Assembly (NCBI RefSeq): GCF_030542105.1
Contig: NZ_JAUOFB010000001.1
Span: 434,001 to 498,000 of the forward strand
From: Hymenobacter sp. BT730
GTDB taxonomy: Bacteria > Bacteroidota > Bacteroidia > Cytophagales > Hymenobacteraceae
Length of the DNA stretch: 64,000 bases
Direction: 5' to 3'
Shown here: positions 1-8,653 of the stretch, piece by piece
How the letters are laid out: each line of letters begins with the position of its first letter
Numbering within the stretch: the first letter of the stretch is position 1
Program-made: the position numbers and the translations under genes
The notes under the pieces: model-generated
The model's input: the letters and a program-made list of their open reading frames with translations, nothing else
What the model was told of the DNA's origin: nothing
The model's database searches: none

Positions 1-2396
1 ATGATGTGATTTATGCGTTCCGCAATGATGTGGACGGCAAAAAGCTGCAGCCTTTCCTCAACAAGAAGTTCATTGTAATTCCCCGGCAGGTAGAAGACAG
101 CTATTTTCAGCGCTTTGTGGCCCCGCTGGTGGAGTCGTTTGACGTGCACGCCCGCGGCTTCGATATTCGCTCGGAGCGGTACGTAGCCCGGCCGCAGCTT
201 ACTTTCTCCGATGTGCCCAGCGCCACCGTCACCACTCTGGAAGAGCCGCGCCCGCGCGGCACCCGAGGGCGGGCAGCAGCTTCTCTGACTGAAAGCGGTG
301 GCGTGGCCACCATGGTGCAGCCTACCGAGCACATTCACTTCGACCTCTCTTTCCGCTACGGCGACCATACCGTACACAACAGCTACGACAAGCGGGTGTG
401 CGTAAAGCTGGAAAAGAACGATGGTAGCTACATTTTCCACCGCCTGATCCGCAACCTCGACCTGGAGCAGGACATTATCCGGGAACTGCGCCAGCGCGCC
501 CTGGAAGTGCGCAACGGCCGCGCCGTGCTGGAAAAGGCCACCGCCTTCCGCTGGCTGCACAGCTACGCGGAGGACCTGGAGCGTATGGGCTTCACGGTGC
601 AGCAAAGCACCGAATCAGCCAAAGATTACTTCATCGGAGCCATTACCGTGCAGGTGGGCATCACTGAAACCAGTGACTGGTTTGATATCCATGGCACCGT
701 TCGTTTTGGCGACTACGAAATACCCTTTATCCGCCTGCGTCCTTACATTCTGGGGCATCGGCACGAGTTTCGGCTGCCCAACGGGCAAATTGCCATTATA
801 CCGGAAGAGTGGTTTACGGAGTACCTGGAGCTGTTTGCGTTTTCGGAGGAGCATCATCATTCCCTCACGCTACGCAAGCACCACGTAGCCCTGGTAAACG
901 ACCTGCAGCACGGCAACCTGGCTACCGTAACCATGAGCCGCAAGCTGGAGCGCTTGCGCGAGTTTGAGGCGGTGGAGGATAAGCCCTTGCCCATGGGCTT
1001 TATTGGCCAACTGCGCCCTTATCAGAAAGCGGGCTACAACTGGCTGCACTTTGTGAAGGACTACCATTTTGGCGGCTGTCTGGCCGATGATATGGGTCTG
1101 GGCAAAACGGTGCAAACGTTGGCTCTGCTGCAGCACCGCAAGGAAAGTGGCGAATCCAAAGGGGCTGCCTCTCTGCTGGTAATGCCTACCTCGTTGGTAT
1201 ACAACTGGATGAGTGAGGCCTTGAAGTTCACGCCTGAGTTGCGCGTGCTGACTTATACAGGTACGTACCGCGACAAAAACGTGGAGCAGTTTCAGGACTA
1301 CGACCTGATTCTGACCAGCTACGGTATTGTGCGGCTGGATGCCGAAATGCTGAAAACGTATCAGTTCGACTACGTGATTCTGGATGAGTCGCAGGCCATC
1401 AAAAACCCTGGTTCTACTACCTCGCAGGCTGTGCGCGGCCTCCGCTCCCGCCACCGTCTCATTCTGACGGGCACACCCGTAGAGAACAGCACCATGGATT
1501 TGTGGTCGCAGATGTCATTCATCAACCCCGGCTTATTGGGCACACAGGCCTTCTTCCGTAAGGAGTTCCTAAAGCCCATTGAGAAGGAGAAGGACGAGCA
1601 CAAAACCAAGCGCCTGCACACGCTCATCAAGCCCTTTATCCTGCGCCGGCACAAGGCCCAGGTGGCCCGTGAGCTGCCCGATAAGATTGAGCACCTGAGC
1701 TACTGCACCATGACGGAGGAGCAGGCCCAGTGCTACGAGGAAACCAAGAGCTTCTACCGCAATAAAATCCTCAAAAACATTGAGGAGCACGGCACAGCCA
1801 ACACGCAGTTTATGCTACTGCAGGGCCTGACCAAGCTGCGCCAGATTGCCAACCACCCCCGCATGGCCGATGAAACCTACGAGGCCGAATCGGGGAAGCT
1901 GCGCGAGGTCATCCGCATGATCCGCAGCGTGGTAGCCGAAGGGCACAAGGTGCTGGTGTTTAGTCAGTTTGTGAAGCACCTGGATATTGTGCGGGCTTCC
2001 CTGGATGAAAAGCAGATTAAGTACGCCTACCTCGACGGCAACACCCGCGACCGGCACAAGGAAGTGGCCCGTTTCCAGGAAACCGAAAAGCTGCGCGTAT
2101 TCCTGATTTCGCTGAAAGCTGGTGGCGTGGGCCTCAACCTCACCGCCGCCGACTACGTGTTCATTCTCGACCCCTGGTGGAACCCCGCCGTGGAGGCCCA
2201 GGCCATCGACCGCGCCCACCGCATCGGCCAGGAAAAGACCGTCTTCACCTACAAGTTCATCACCAAGAGCACGGTAGAGGAAAAAATCCTGGCCCTGCAG
2301 AACAAGAAAATCCAGCTGGTCACGGACTTGATATCTACTGATGAGGCCATCATCAAGAGCCTGACCAAGGAGGATATTGAGGAGTTACTGGGGTAA
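1..2396 (+). CDS. SNF2/RapA-family DEAD/H helicase, 5'-truncated by window edge
   Basis: ATP-dependent SWI2/SNF2 helicase-like translocase, probably acting on DNA-protein complexes. The frame is open to the first bases of the window, so the true start lies upstream; about 796 codons are visible. Walker A is seen as MGLGKT near residue 363, the DEAH-like box as DESQ near residue 459, the TGTPVENS motif follows, and motif VI reads QAIDRAHRIGQ near residue 732. The N-terminal 300 residues do not match a motif I can name but resemble the accessory N-terminus common in bacterial SNF2 proteins. It ends in TAA and converges on an Imm27-like gene 37 bases away. Its last 129 bases have a decayed near-copy at 8504-8632. 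Family certain; specific role unknown. Confidence 0.93.
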   Translation, partial: DVIYAFRNDVDGKKLQPFLNKKFIVIPRQVEDSYFQRFVAPLVESFDVHARGFDIRSERYVARPQLTFSDVPSATVTTLEEPRPRGTRGRAAASLTESGGVATMVQPTEHIHFDLSFRYGDHTVHNSYDKRVCVKLEKNDGSYIFHRLIRNLDLEQDIIRELRQRALEVRNGRAVLEKATAFRWLHSYAEDLERMGFTVQQSTESAKDYFIGAITVQVGITETSDWFDIHGTVRFGDYEIPFIRLRPYILGHRHEFRLPNGQIAIIPEEWFTEYLELFAFSEEHHHSLTLRKHHVALVNDLQHGNLATVTMSRKLERLREFEAVEDKPLPMGFIGQLRPYQKAGYNWLHFVKDYHFGGCLADDMGLGKTVQTLALLQHRKESGESKGAASLLVMPTSLVYNWMSEALKFTPELRVLTYTGTYRDKNVEQFQDYDLILTSYGIVRLDAEMLKTYQFDYVILDESQAIKNPGSTTSQAVRGLRSRHRLILTGTPVENSTMDLWSQMSFINPGLLGTQAFFRKEFLKPIEKEKDEHKTKRLHTLIKPFILRRHKAQVARELPDKIEHLSYCTMTEEQAQCYEETKSFYRNKILKNIEEHGTANTQFMLLQGLTKLRQIANHPRMADETYEAESGKLREVIRMIRSVVAEGHKVLVFSQFVKHLDIVRASLDEKQIKYAYLDGNTRDRHKEVARFQETEKLRVFLISLKAGGVGLNLTAADYVFILDPWWNPAVEAQAIDRAHRIGQEKTVFTYKFITKSTVEEKILALQNKKIQLVTDLISTDEAIIKSLTKEDIEELLG

Positions 2397-2433
2397 GGTC
2401 ACTATTGATTTTCCCAAGCTAGCTGGTACAGGC

Positions 2434-2712
2434 CTAGAGGGTATACTGCTGCCTGGCCTGCTCTCGGGATATGCAAGTGAGTGCTGGCGGCCCCCCACCT
2501 TGTAAATGGCCCTGCGGAAACGACAGTTGCCAGTAACCCCCATCAGCCGGATCAACATACAGGCGCTGCCAGCCCGTGGAATCGGCTGCAATAAATTGTA
2601 ACTGATGAGCGAGTAGCCATTGAATACGCTCCACATTTGCATCAAGGCATAGGGAATCGTTTTGGTAAAGCCATGCGCCAATAACTTGTATTTCTTGAGC
2701 CGCTAACTGCAT
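2434..2712 (-). CDS. Imm27-like orphan immunity protein
   Basis: A 92-residue cytoplasmic protein. It resembles the Imm27 family of immunity proteins of polymorphic toxin systems: an ELxGxW-like start (IQVIGAWLY), a central GWQRLYVDPADGGYW block, a QLSFPQ stretch and the diagnostic GGGPPAL followed by an aromatic C-terminus. In known systems such proteins neutralise a cognate toxin delivered by a neighbouring cell. No toxin gene is adjacent, so it would be an orphan. Local base composition is more AT-rich than the flanking housekeeping genes, suggesting acquisition. It lies downstream of the S1-like gene on the same strand and converges on the helicase. Family call is by motif recall and was not searched. 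Confidence 0.7.
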   Translation of the reverse strand: MQLAAQEIQVIGAWLYQNDSLCLDANVERIQWLLAHQLQFIAADSTGWQRLYVDPADGGYWQLSFPQGHLQGGGPPALTCISREQARQQYTL

Positions 2713-2785
2713 AACGCAGGTCTATAGATGATTAATTAAACGCCGTTCTTTCATTATTGAGCTTTTTCCCGAGTAGTATACTTCA

Positions 2786-3118
2786 TTAGGCATCCAGCTT
2801 CCCTACCACTAATTGATAAGTACTGTTATCAAAGCCGAGTAACCTACCTTTTATAGTACTGTTTAGCGGGGGATAATCATCAGGAAAGCGCATACCATGT
2901 TTGGTTTGTTTTCCGAAATCGGTTATGTTCATCCGTACAGGAAAGCCTACACCAGCATCGTAAAAAACGCCAAAAATTGCTTGTGTAAATACCTTTCCGG
3001 TCAGAACCGTCCCAACAGGTAGCTGAGTTTGAAGTTGCTGCCAAGCCAGTGAATTTTCCTCCTGTTGTGACAAAACCACATTACGGAAAGGGGGATTCTC
3101 AATACTTCTCCAAGTCAT
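2786..3118 (-). CDS. small S1/OB-fold-like hypothetical protein
   Basis: A 110-residue soluble protein of unknown function. Residues about 34-105 follow the pattern of a single S1-type OB fold: VGTVLTGKVFTQAIFGVFYD, then FPVRMNITDFG, then a YPPLNSTIKGRLLGFD strand that looks like the last strands of the barrel. It has no signal peptide or membrane segment. Similar short S1-like proteins occur beside immunity genes in Bacteroidota, and here it is upstream of the Imm27-like gene on the same strand with a 73-base gap, so it may be part of the same acquired module. Its coding sequence is visibly AT-richer than the window average. RNA binding is only a possibility. Confidence 0.65.
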   Translation of the reverse strand: MTWRSIENPPFRNVVLSQQEENSLAWQQLQTQLPVGTVLTGKVFTQAIFGVFYDAGVGFPVRMNITDFGKQTKHGMRFPDDYPPLNSTIKGRLLGFDNSTYQLVVGKLDA

Positions 3119-3166
3119 AGTATAAAATTTAAGGTGTCATAATAAGCCTATATCAGGGAATTACCC

Positions 3167-4138
3167 CTACCAGAACCGATTAGCACACACCACCTGGGTT
3201 TTCTTCTTCAGCCGCAAACCCAGTAGCACCTCGTGGCTACCGCCGTGGTAGCCGGCCAGCTCGGAAAGGCCGGCATCGTAGGAATAGCCCAGCGTGAACT
3301 GCTCGTAGCTAAGGCCCACGATGGCCACGGCCGAGTCGAAGGCGCGCCAGGAGGCGCCAATCCACAGCAGGTCCTGGTACTTGAGCTTGGCATTAAGGTC
3401 GACTGAGAGCGGGGCCGGGTTTACGGCCTTCACCAGCACTGAGGGTACCAGCGACCAGTCATCATTAAGGGGCAGCCGCACCCCGCCCGTGGCGAAGTAG
3501 TGCCGCTTCAGCGTGTTGCCTGGCGCCCCCTCGCCTTGCAGGCCGGGCCCGTAGGAGAAGTTAAGCTGATTGCCCAGCAGCTGTGCCCCCGACAGGCCCA
3601 AATAGAAGCGGGAGCTATACACCCACAAACCCACCGACCCATCCAGCACCTGCGAGGAGGCGCTACCTGCCTGGGTAGTAGGGTCGAAAAAGCGCAGTTT
3701 CTGCCCATCCACGGCAAACTGCTGCATTCCCGCCGATAGGCCCAGCGCCACCCGCAGGTCGGGCCGCAGCACCAGATTGTAGGCGTAGGATGCGTAGGCC
3801 CCCGTCCGGCTGGTGGGCCCGGTTTCATCTCTATATACCAAGCCGCCTATGGCATGAAACGGACGGCGCCGGTCCCGAATGGTGCGCTTGCTGGTGCTAC
3901 GCCACTTGCCCAGTGAGGAGCTGATGCTGGCATAGTAGGTTTTGGGCGCACCTTCCAGGCCCGTCCACTGGGTGCGGTAGCTGAACTTGACGTCAATGTA
4001 GTCCTCCACGCCGGTGGTGCCCGGGTTCAGGATGTAGTTATTGTTCATGTACTGGCTGTACTGCGCCTGCTGCTGGGCCAGAACCGGCACCGCAGCCAGT
4101 AGCAGCGGGAGCAGCAGGAAGGGTAGGGCTCTTTTCAT
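3167..4138 (-). CDS. PorP/SprF-family type IX secretion membrane protein
   Basis: A 323-residue outer-membrane beta-barrel protein of the PorP/SprF family, which supports export or anchoring of particular type IX secretion (T9SS) cargo. It begins with a signal peptide (MKRALPFLLLPLLLAAVPVLA) and then the family hallmark QYSQYMNNNYILNPG, followed by YRTQWTGLEGAPKTYYAS. The rest alternates short amphipathic strands, as expected for a barrel. It sits 71 bases downstream of the CHU_C-domain giant gene on the same strand. This is the usual arrangement in which a PorP/SprF protein serves the adjacent type B CTD protein, as SprF does for SprB. The pairing here is inferred from position; the family is clear. 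Confidence 0.93.
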   Translation of the reverse strand: MKRALPFLLLPLLLAAVPVLAQQQAQYSQYMNNNYILNPGTTGVEDYIDVKFSYRTQWTGLEGAPKTYYASISSSLGKWRSTSKRTIRDRRRPFHAIGGLVYRDETGPTSRTGAYASYAYNLVLRPDLRVALGLSAGMQQFAVDGQKLRFFDPTTQAGSASSQVLDGSVGLWVYSSRFYLGLSGAQLLGNQLNFSYGPGLQGEGAPGNTLKRHYFATGGVRLPLNDDWSLVPSVLVKAVNPAPLSVDLNAKLKYQDLLWIGASWRAFDSAVAIVGLSYEQFTLGYSYDAGLSELAGYHGGSHEVLLGLRLKKKTQVVCANRFW

Positions 4139-4209
4139 AGCAGTAGAGGTAGAAAGTATCGGGCGAAGAAGCAGGTGACCCTACTTCTACAAGCACAGCA
4201 AGACATTTT

Positions 4210-7200
4210 TTAATACAAAATCGTAATCGACCCGCTGTAAGACCGGCCCAGCGGCCCTTTCGTCTCCACCACGTAGTAATAGGTGCCCACCGGCGCCGGC
4301 TTGCCATTGATGTCGCCGCGCCACTCATTGGCCCGGCTGTAGTTATTGGCGGAGAAGATGCGGTTACCCCAGCGGTTGAACACACTCACCGTATTGTCGG
4401 GAAATTGCTCGATGAACTCAATCTGCCAGGTGTCGTCGCGGCCGTCGCCGTTGGGCGTGAAGGCGTTAGGAATGCGGATGGCCGGGCGCACGGTCACTTT
4501 CACCTGGTCAGAGTCGGCACAGCCGCCTTCTCCGGCCGATAGGGTATAGGTGGTAGTTTCCGTGGGCGAGGCTACTGGCCGCAATGGAGCATTGGGGGAA
4601 ATAGTCAGCCCCGTGGCGGGCGTCCACGTCACAGGATAGTTACCATCGGCGCGACCTTCCAGAATTACGGAGGAGCCGGCTAGTATCTCCTTGTCCGGGC
4701 CGGCATCTACGTCCACCGGTGGGCTGATGCGCACCGCTACCTCATTGGAAACCGCCGTAACAGGCTGCCCGCATACGTTGGTAGTGCGCAGGCGCAGCGT
4801 CACGGTCTGGCCGTCCCGCAGCGTGGTGCTGGTAAAGACCGGGGTTGTAGCACCAGCTACGGCGTTGTCATTTACCAGCCACTGATAAGTAGGGGCCGGG
4901 CCGGCGTTGGTCACACTGGTGATGCGGAACGTAAGCGGTGCGCCCGGGCAAACGGGCCCGCCCGGCTGCACGCCAATGCTGAGCGTGGGCACAGGCGTGG
5001 GCGTGCGCGTTACCGTAACCGTGGCCACGGCCGGACCCGCGCTGCACAGCCCCGCGGTAGGCGTCACCTCCACCCGCACCTGGTCGCCGGTGACCAGCGT
5101 GCTGCTGGTGAAAGTGGGCCCGCTGGCCACGGCCACGTTGTTCACAAACCAGCGGAAAGTAGGCGCAGTACCCGCGTTGGTTGGCACAGCCGCAAAAACC
5201 AGGGCCGTGCCGGGGCATTGCGCCGGCGGGGTAGCCAGCGTCACGCTTGGTTTCACCACGGGACGCACCTGTACTGTCACCTCGTTGGAAACGGCCGTGG
5301 CGCAGGTGCCCGTGCCCGAGGTTACCCGGCGCCGGAAAGAAGTAGTTGCTGTGAGGGGTCCCGGCGAGTAAGTAGAGCCCACCGCACCGCTCACGGACCT
5401 CCAGGTTACATTATCCGTCGAGGATTCCCATTGGTAAACGAAGTTGCCCGTGCCGCCGGTGGCCGGGGCCCTGCTGGTGAGAGGTGCCGGCGTGGTGCCC
5501 GCACAAATATCCTGGCTGGCCGCAATGCTACCCCCATTCAGCGCGGGCAGGGCCGTCAGAACGATGGACGGCGAATACACCGGTCCGCAAGGCCCCGAAG
5601 TAACCTGGCGCCGGTAGTAGGTGGTGGCCGTTAGCGGACCAGGCGCATAGCTGGCGCCCGTGGCGCCGGCAATAGGCGTCCAGCTCGAGTTATTCGGGCT
5701 GGCCTCCCACTGGTAAGTAAACGCACCCGTGCCGCCTGTGGCTGCCGTGGTGCTGGTAAGGCGGGTCGGCGTAGCACCCAGACACAGCGTCTGGTTGGCC
5801 CCGATGGTGCCGGCCGTCAGGGCCGGGGCTACCGTAATGGTCACGGCATTGGACAGAACCGGGGCGCAGGCGCTGCCGGAACTCGCCCGGCGCCGGTAGG
5901 AGGTGGTGGCACTCAGCCGGCCCGGCGCATAGGTGGCTCCGGTGGCGCCGGCAATAGGCGTCCAGGTACTGTTATTCGTGGATGATTCCCACTGATAGCT
6001 GATACTGCCCGTGCCGCCCGTAGCCGGGGCTTCGCTGGTAAGCGGAGTAGGCGTGCCACCGGCACAGAGGGTCTGGCTGGCGGCAATGCTACCGGCTGAG
6101 AGAGCCGGCACCACAGTCAGCGTTACGGTATTAGAGGGCGTGGCGGGGCAGGTGCCGGAACGTACCTGGCGCCGGTAGTAGGTGGTGGCGGTAAGCGCCC
6201 GGGGCGCGTACGTGGCAGAGGTAGCGCCCGGTATAGCTGCCCAGGTTACATTATCTGCCGATGATTCCCACTGATAAGTAAAGGTGCCCGTGCCACCCGT
6301 GGCCGCCGCGGTGCTGGTAAGCGGTGCTGGCGTAGTGCCCGCGCAAACAGTCTGGTTAGCCGCAATGCTACCCGCCGTCAGGGCCGGTAAAACGGTGATG
6401 GCTACCGAAGCGGTAAAGGTGGGGGCACAGTAAGGACCTGGCCGATTGGGCAGAAGCAGTTGGGCGCGCCGCCGGAAATAGGTGGTGCCGGGCGGCAGCG
6501 AGGCCGGGGGCAGGTAAGTCTCACCGGTTGCCCCGCTAATAGCGGTAAAGGTGGCGTTATCCGTTGACCTTTCCCATTGGTAAACGAGCGGCAGGCCGGC
6601 GTCGCCCGAAGCGCTGACGTTGCTGGTGAGCGTATCCGGCGCGGTTCCGGCGCATAGGGTCTGAGGGCGGGCAATGCTACCCGGCTTCGGTAGGGCCGGC
6701 ACGCGAATAATGCCCTGGGATTCCCGGCAGAAGCAGTCATTGGTAATGCGCAGAGTAACGGTGTAGTCGCCGGGGGTAGCGTAGGTGTGGACGGGGTCTT
6801 TTTGATTGGAAGTGGTGCCGTCGCCGAAGGTCCAGGCGTAGACCAGATTGGTAGCCTGAACGCCGAAGCTGGCCTGGAAGCTTATTTCCCGGCAAGCCGT
6901 GATATCTGCCCCAATGCCCGCGCGCAGCAGGGAGCTTTGGTTGAAATTGGGCAAACCCAGGCCGCTGCGGCGCCCGCCCAGCTGCAGGCTGTCATCGGCG
7001 TAGGCGATGCTCACCCCCAGCGAGTCGGGATAAGAAATGAAGCCCAGCGCGGGCTGGTTTTCCCGGGCCACGTACACCTTGCCATCGGGGCCCGCCTGTA
7101 GGGAGCCCAGATTGACGGGGGTAGTTTGCTTGAGCGGAATCACCTGCTTGCTGGCCGGTACATTGGTGGCGGTTAAATCAAACTGCAGCAGCTGGGGCGG

Positions 7201-8322
7201 GCTGAGCACCGTGGCGTAGAGCCGGCTGCGGCCGGGCGAAAACTCCACCCCGTAGTAGCGGCCGGCCCCGCTGTCAATAGCGCGGCGGTTGCTGACGATA
7301 CCCGTGGCAGCATCGAAGGCAAACAGCTCAATGGTGCTGCTACTGTCGCCTAAGGTTTCGCTGAAGCGGGCCACGGCCAGCTGCTGGCCATCGGGCGAAA
7401 CTTTCATCTGGCCGCGGTAGCCCTGGGCCGACACGCCGGGTGCATGCAGGGCCCCGATGGTGGAAATTACGGGCGGCAGCTGCACGCCGGCGGGTGTTAC
7501 GCGGTACGCCAGAAAGGCGTCGCCGCGGTTCTCGATGCCGGAAGTTTCATTGCCCCAGCCGTGCACTATTATCCAGATGTCACAACCGTTTTTATGAAAG
7601 ACACCCGTCATTTTCTCGGTGGTGCCGAGGGTGAGAGGCGTGTTCTTGGTGGCAGCTACTACCTCGCCCTGGCCGCCTCCAGCCGGAATCAGGATTTCCG
7701 AGTAGCTCAACCCTTTGGGGCCGCCCTGCGCATCCTGGGTGAAAATAAGGTAAGTAGTTGCCCCCCCAGGCGCAACTATGCCCGGCTTTTTAATAGCCAG
7801 CGGCCCGTCGGTGGTGAGGCGGTTGCCCCCCATGCCGGTGCCATTGGTCATGATGTTGTGGTCGCGGCTCCAGACGGTGTCGCCGTTGCTATAGAAGAGG
7901 ATGTTGCCCGTACCATCCGACATAATCCCGGAGCCGGCGGGCGCTACCATCCGGCCATCGGTCAGCACTGTGGGCGGAATAGAGTCCGTGGCGGAGTTAA
8001 AGTCCAGCCCCGCCCGCTGGCCGAAATACCACTTGTTGATGAACTTCTCATCCTGGCTGCACTCCGGAGGTGGCGTGGCCTGCGCCAGAGCTGTTGTGGC
8101 CGCCCCGCTCAGCAGTAGAACCAGCAGCATGAGCAGCCAAACAGCCGCCGGGCGCACCCAACCGGCCGAGCACCGGTAACGGAGACTAGATGGCTGGCCA
8201 GGGCCAGATGCATGCTGGGAGAAAGTGCTGGTACTTGATAGGGCAGGAGGCAACAGCTCGGTGGGCATAGAGAGGCAGATAAGTGAGCGGACAAAGCGGG
8301 TGCTCAAAAAGGAAAGTGCCAC
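4210..8322 (-). CDS. giant T9SS type B surface protein with PKD and tandem Ig-like repeats
   Basis: A 1370-residue secreted protein. Residues about 56-81 form a signal peptide (LLMLLVLLLSGAATTALA), so the upstream 55 residues are suspect; a GTG at 8157 or the ATG at 8268 could be the true start. Residues 82-480 form a beta-propeller-like region beginning KFINKWYFGQRAGLDF. A PKD domain (YAWTFGDGTT...) lies near 495-545. Five tandem repeats of about 90 residues follow (545-1017), each with a SIAANQTLCAG-type start, YQWESS, and a TTYYRRQV close. Two further Ig-like domains come next, then the gliding-motility C-terminal domain from about 1281 (IPNAFTPNGDGRDDTW to the end). That domain is a T9SS type B signal. 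Probable role: adhesion or surface display with the PorP/SprF partner. Confidence 0.92.
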   Translation of the reverse strand: MALSFLSTRFVRSLICLSMPTELLPPALSSTSTFSQHASGPGQPSSLRYRCSAGWVRPAAVWLLMLLVLLLSGAATTALAQATPPPECSQDEKFINKWYFGQRAGLDFNSATDSIPPTVLTDGRMVAPAGSGIMSDGTGNILFYSNGDTVWSRDHNIMTNGTGMGGNRLTTDGPLAIKKPGIVAPGGATTYLIFTQDAQGGPKGLSYSEILIPAGGGQGEVVAATKNTPLTLGTTEKMTGVFHKNGCDIWIIVHGWGNETSGIENRGDAFLAYRVTPAGVQLPPVISTIGALHAPGVSAQGYRGQMKVSPDGQQLAVARFSETLGDSSSTIELFAFDAATGIVSNRRAIDSGAGRYYGVEFSPGRSRLYATVLSPPQLLQFDLTATNVPASKQVIPLKQTTPVNLGSLQAGPDGKVYVARENQPALGFISYPDSLGVSIAYADDSLQLGGRRSGLGLPNFNQSSLLRAGIGADITACREISFQASFGVQATNLVYAWTFGDGTTSNQKDPVHTYATPGDYTVTLRITNDCFCRESQGIIRVPALPKPGSIARPQTLCAGTAPDTLTSNVSASGDAGLPLVYQWERSTDNATFTAISGATGETYLPPASLPPGTTYFRRRAQLLLPNRPGPYCAPTFTASVAITVLPALTAGSIAANQTVCAGTTPAPLTSTAAATGGTGTFTYQWESSADNVTWAAIPGATSATYAPRALTATTYYRRQVRSGTCPATPSNTVTLTVVPALSAGSIAASQTLCAGGTPTPLTSEAPATGGTGSISYQWESSTNNSTWTPIAGATGATYAPGRLSATTSYRRRASSGSACAPVLSNAVTITVAPALTAGTIGANQTLCLGATPTRLTSTTAATGGTGAFTYQWEASPNNSSWTPIAGATGASYAPGPLTATTYYRRQVTSGPCGPVYSPSIVLTALPALNGGSIAASQDICAGTTPAPLTSRAPATGGTGNFVYQWESSTDNVTWRSVSGAVGSTYSPGPLTATTSFRRRVTSGTGTCATAVSNEVTVQVRPVVKPSVTLATPPAQCPGTALVFAAVPTNAGTAPTFRWFVNNVAVASGPTFTSSTLVTGDQVRVEVTPTAGLCSAGPAVATVTVTRTPTPVPTLSIGVQPGGPVCPGAPLTFRITSVTNAGPAPTYQWLVNDNAVAGATTPVFTSTTLRDGQTVTLRLRTTNVCGQPVTAVSNEVAVRISPPVDVDAGPDKEILAGSSVILEGRADGNYPVTWTPATGLTISPNAPLRPVASPTETTTYTLSAGEGGCADSDQVKVTVRPAIRIPNAFTPNGDGRDDTWQIEFIEQFPDNTVSVFNRWGNRIFSANNYSRANEWRGDINGKPAPVGTYYYVVETKGPLGRSYSGSITILY

Positions 8323-8451
8323 TCGCCACCCTTAAGAAACAGAGCCTGATGGCCAGCTACTTCTACTACAATAAGGGTAGCCAGCCGGTTTCACTAAAGC
8401 TATGCACTGTTGGCCACTTTTATAAATAGATGCCTGAATAGTGCTAGATTC

Positions 8452-8632
8452 CACTACATAGGCCGGCAGAAAATTGTCTTGTACCTACCAGTTCATCTCT
8501 ACGAGCACGGTAGAGAAGAAAATCCTGGCCCTGCAGAACAAGAAAATCCAGCTGGTTACGGATTTGATATCCACCGACGAGGCCATTATTAAGAGCCTGA
8601 CTAAGGAGGATATTGAGGAGTTGCTGGGGTAG
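8452..8632 (+). pseudogene. decayed 3' end of a second SNF2 helicase gene
   Basis: In the third forward frame, 8493-8632 encodes a near-exact copy of the helicase C-terminus, ending EDIEELLG and a TAG stop. From 8504 to 8632 it differs from 2268-2396 at 12 of 129 positions: nine are silent third-base changes, one changes TAA to TAG, and two turn a GAA codon into AAG. Upstream, the match continues weakly through the motif VI region (cac...ggc at 8452-8463 against the HRIG codons), with one extra base near 8481-8492 that breaks the frame. Nothing helicase-like is visible further upstream. There is no start codon for this fragment, so it is a remnant, not a gene. Confidence 0.88.
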
Positions 8633-8653
8633 GGGATTACAGAAACCTGACGA

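Noticed and set aside
4870..6700. Repeated DNA inside the giant gene, considered as a tandem repeat array or CRISPR-like
   Set aside because: The repeat is at protein level (about 280 bases per unit, in frame) and encodes Ig-like domains.
8410..8592. Short forward open frame overlapping the helicase remnant
   Set aside because: It is out of frame with the helicase-like coding text and exists only because the remnant is frameshifted.
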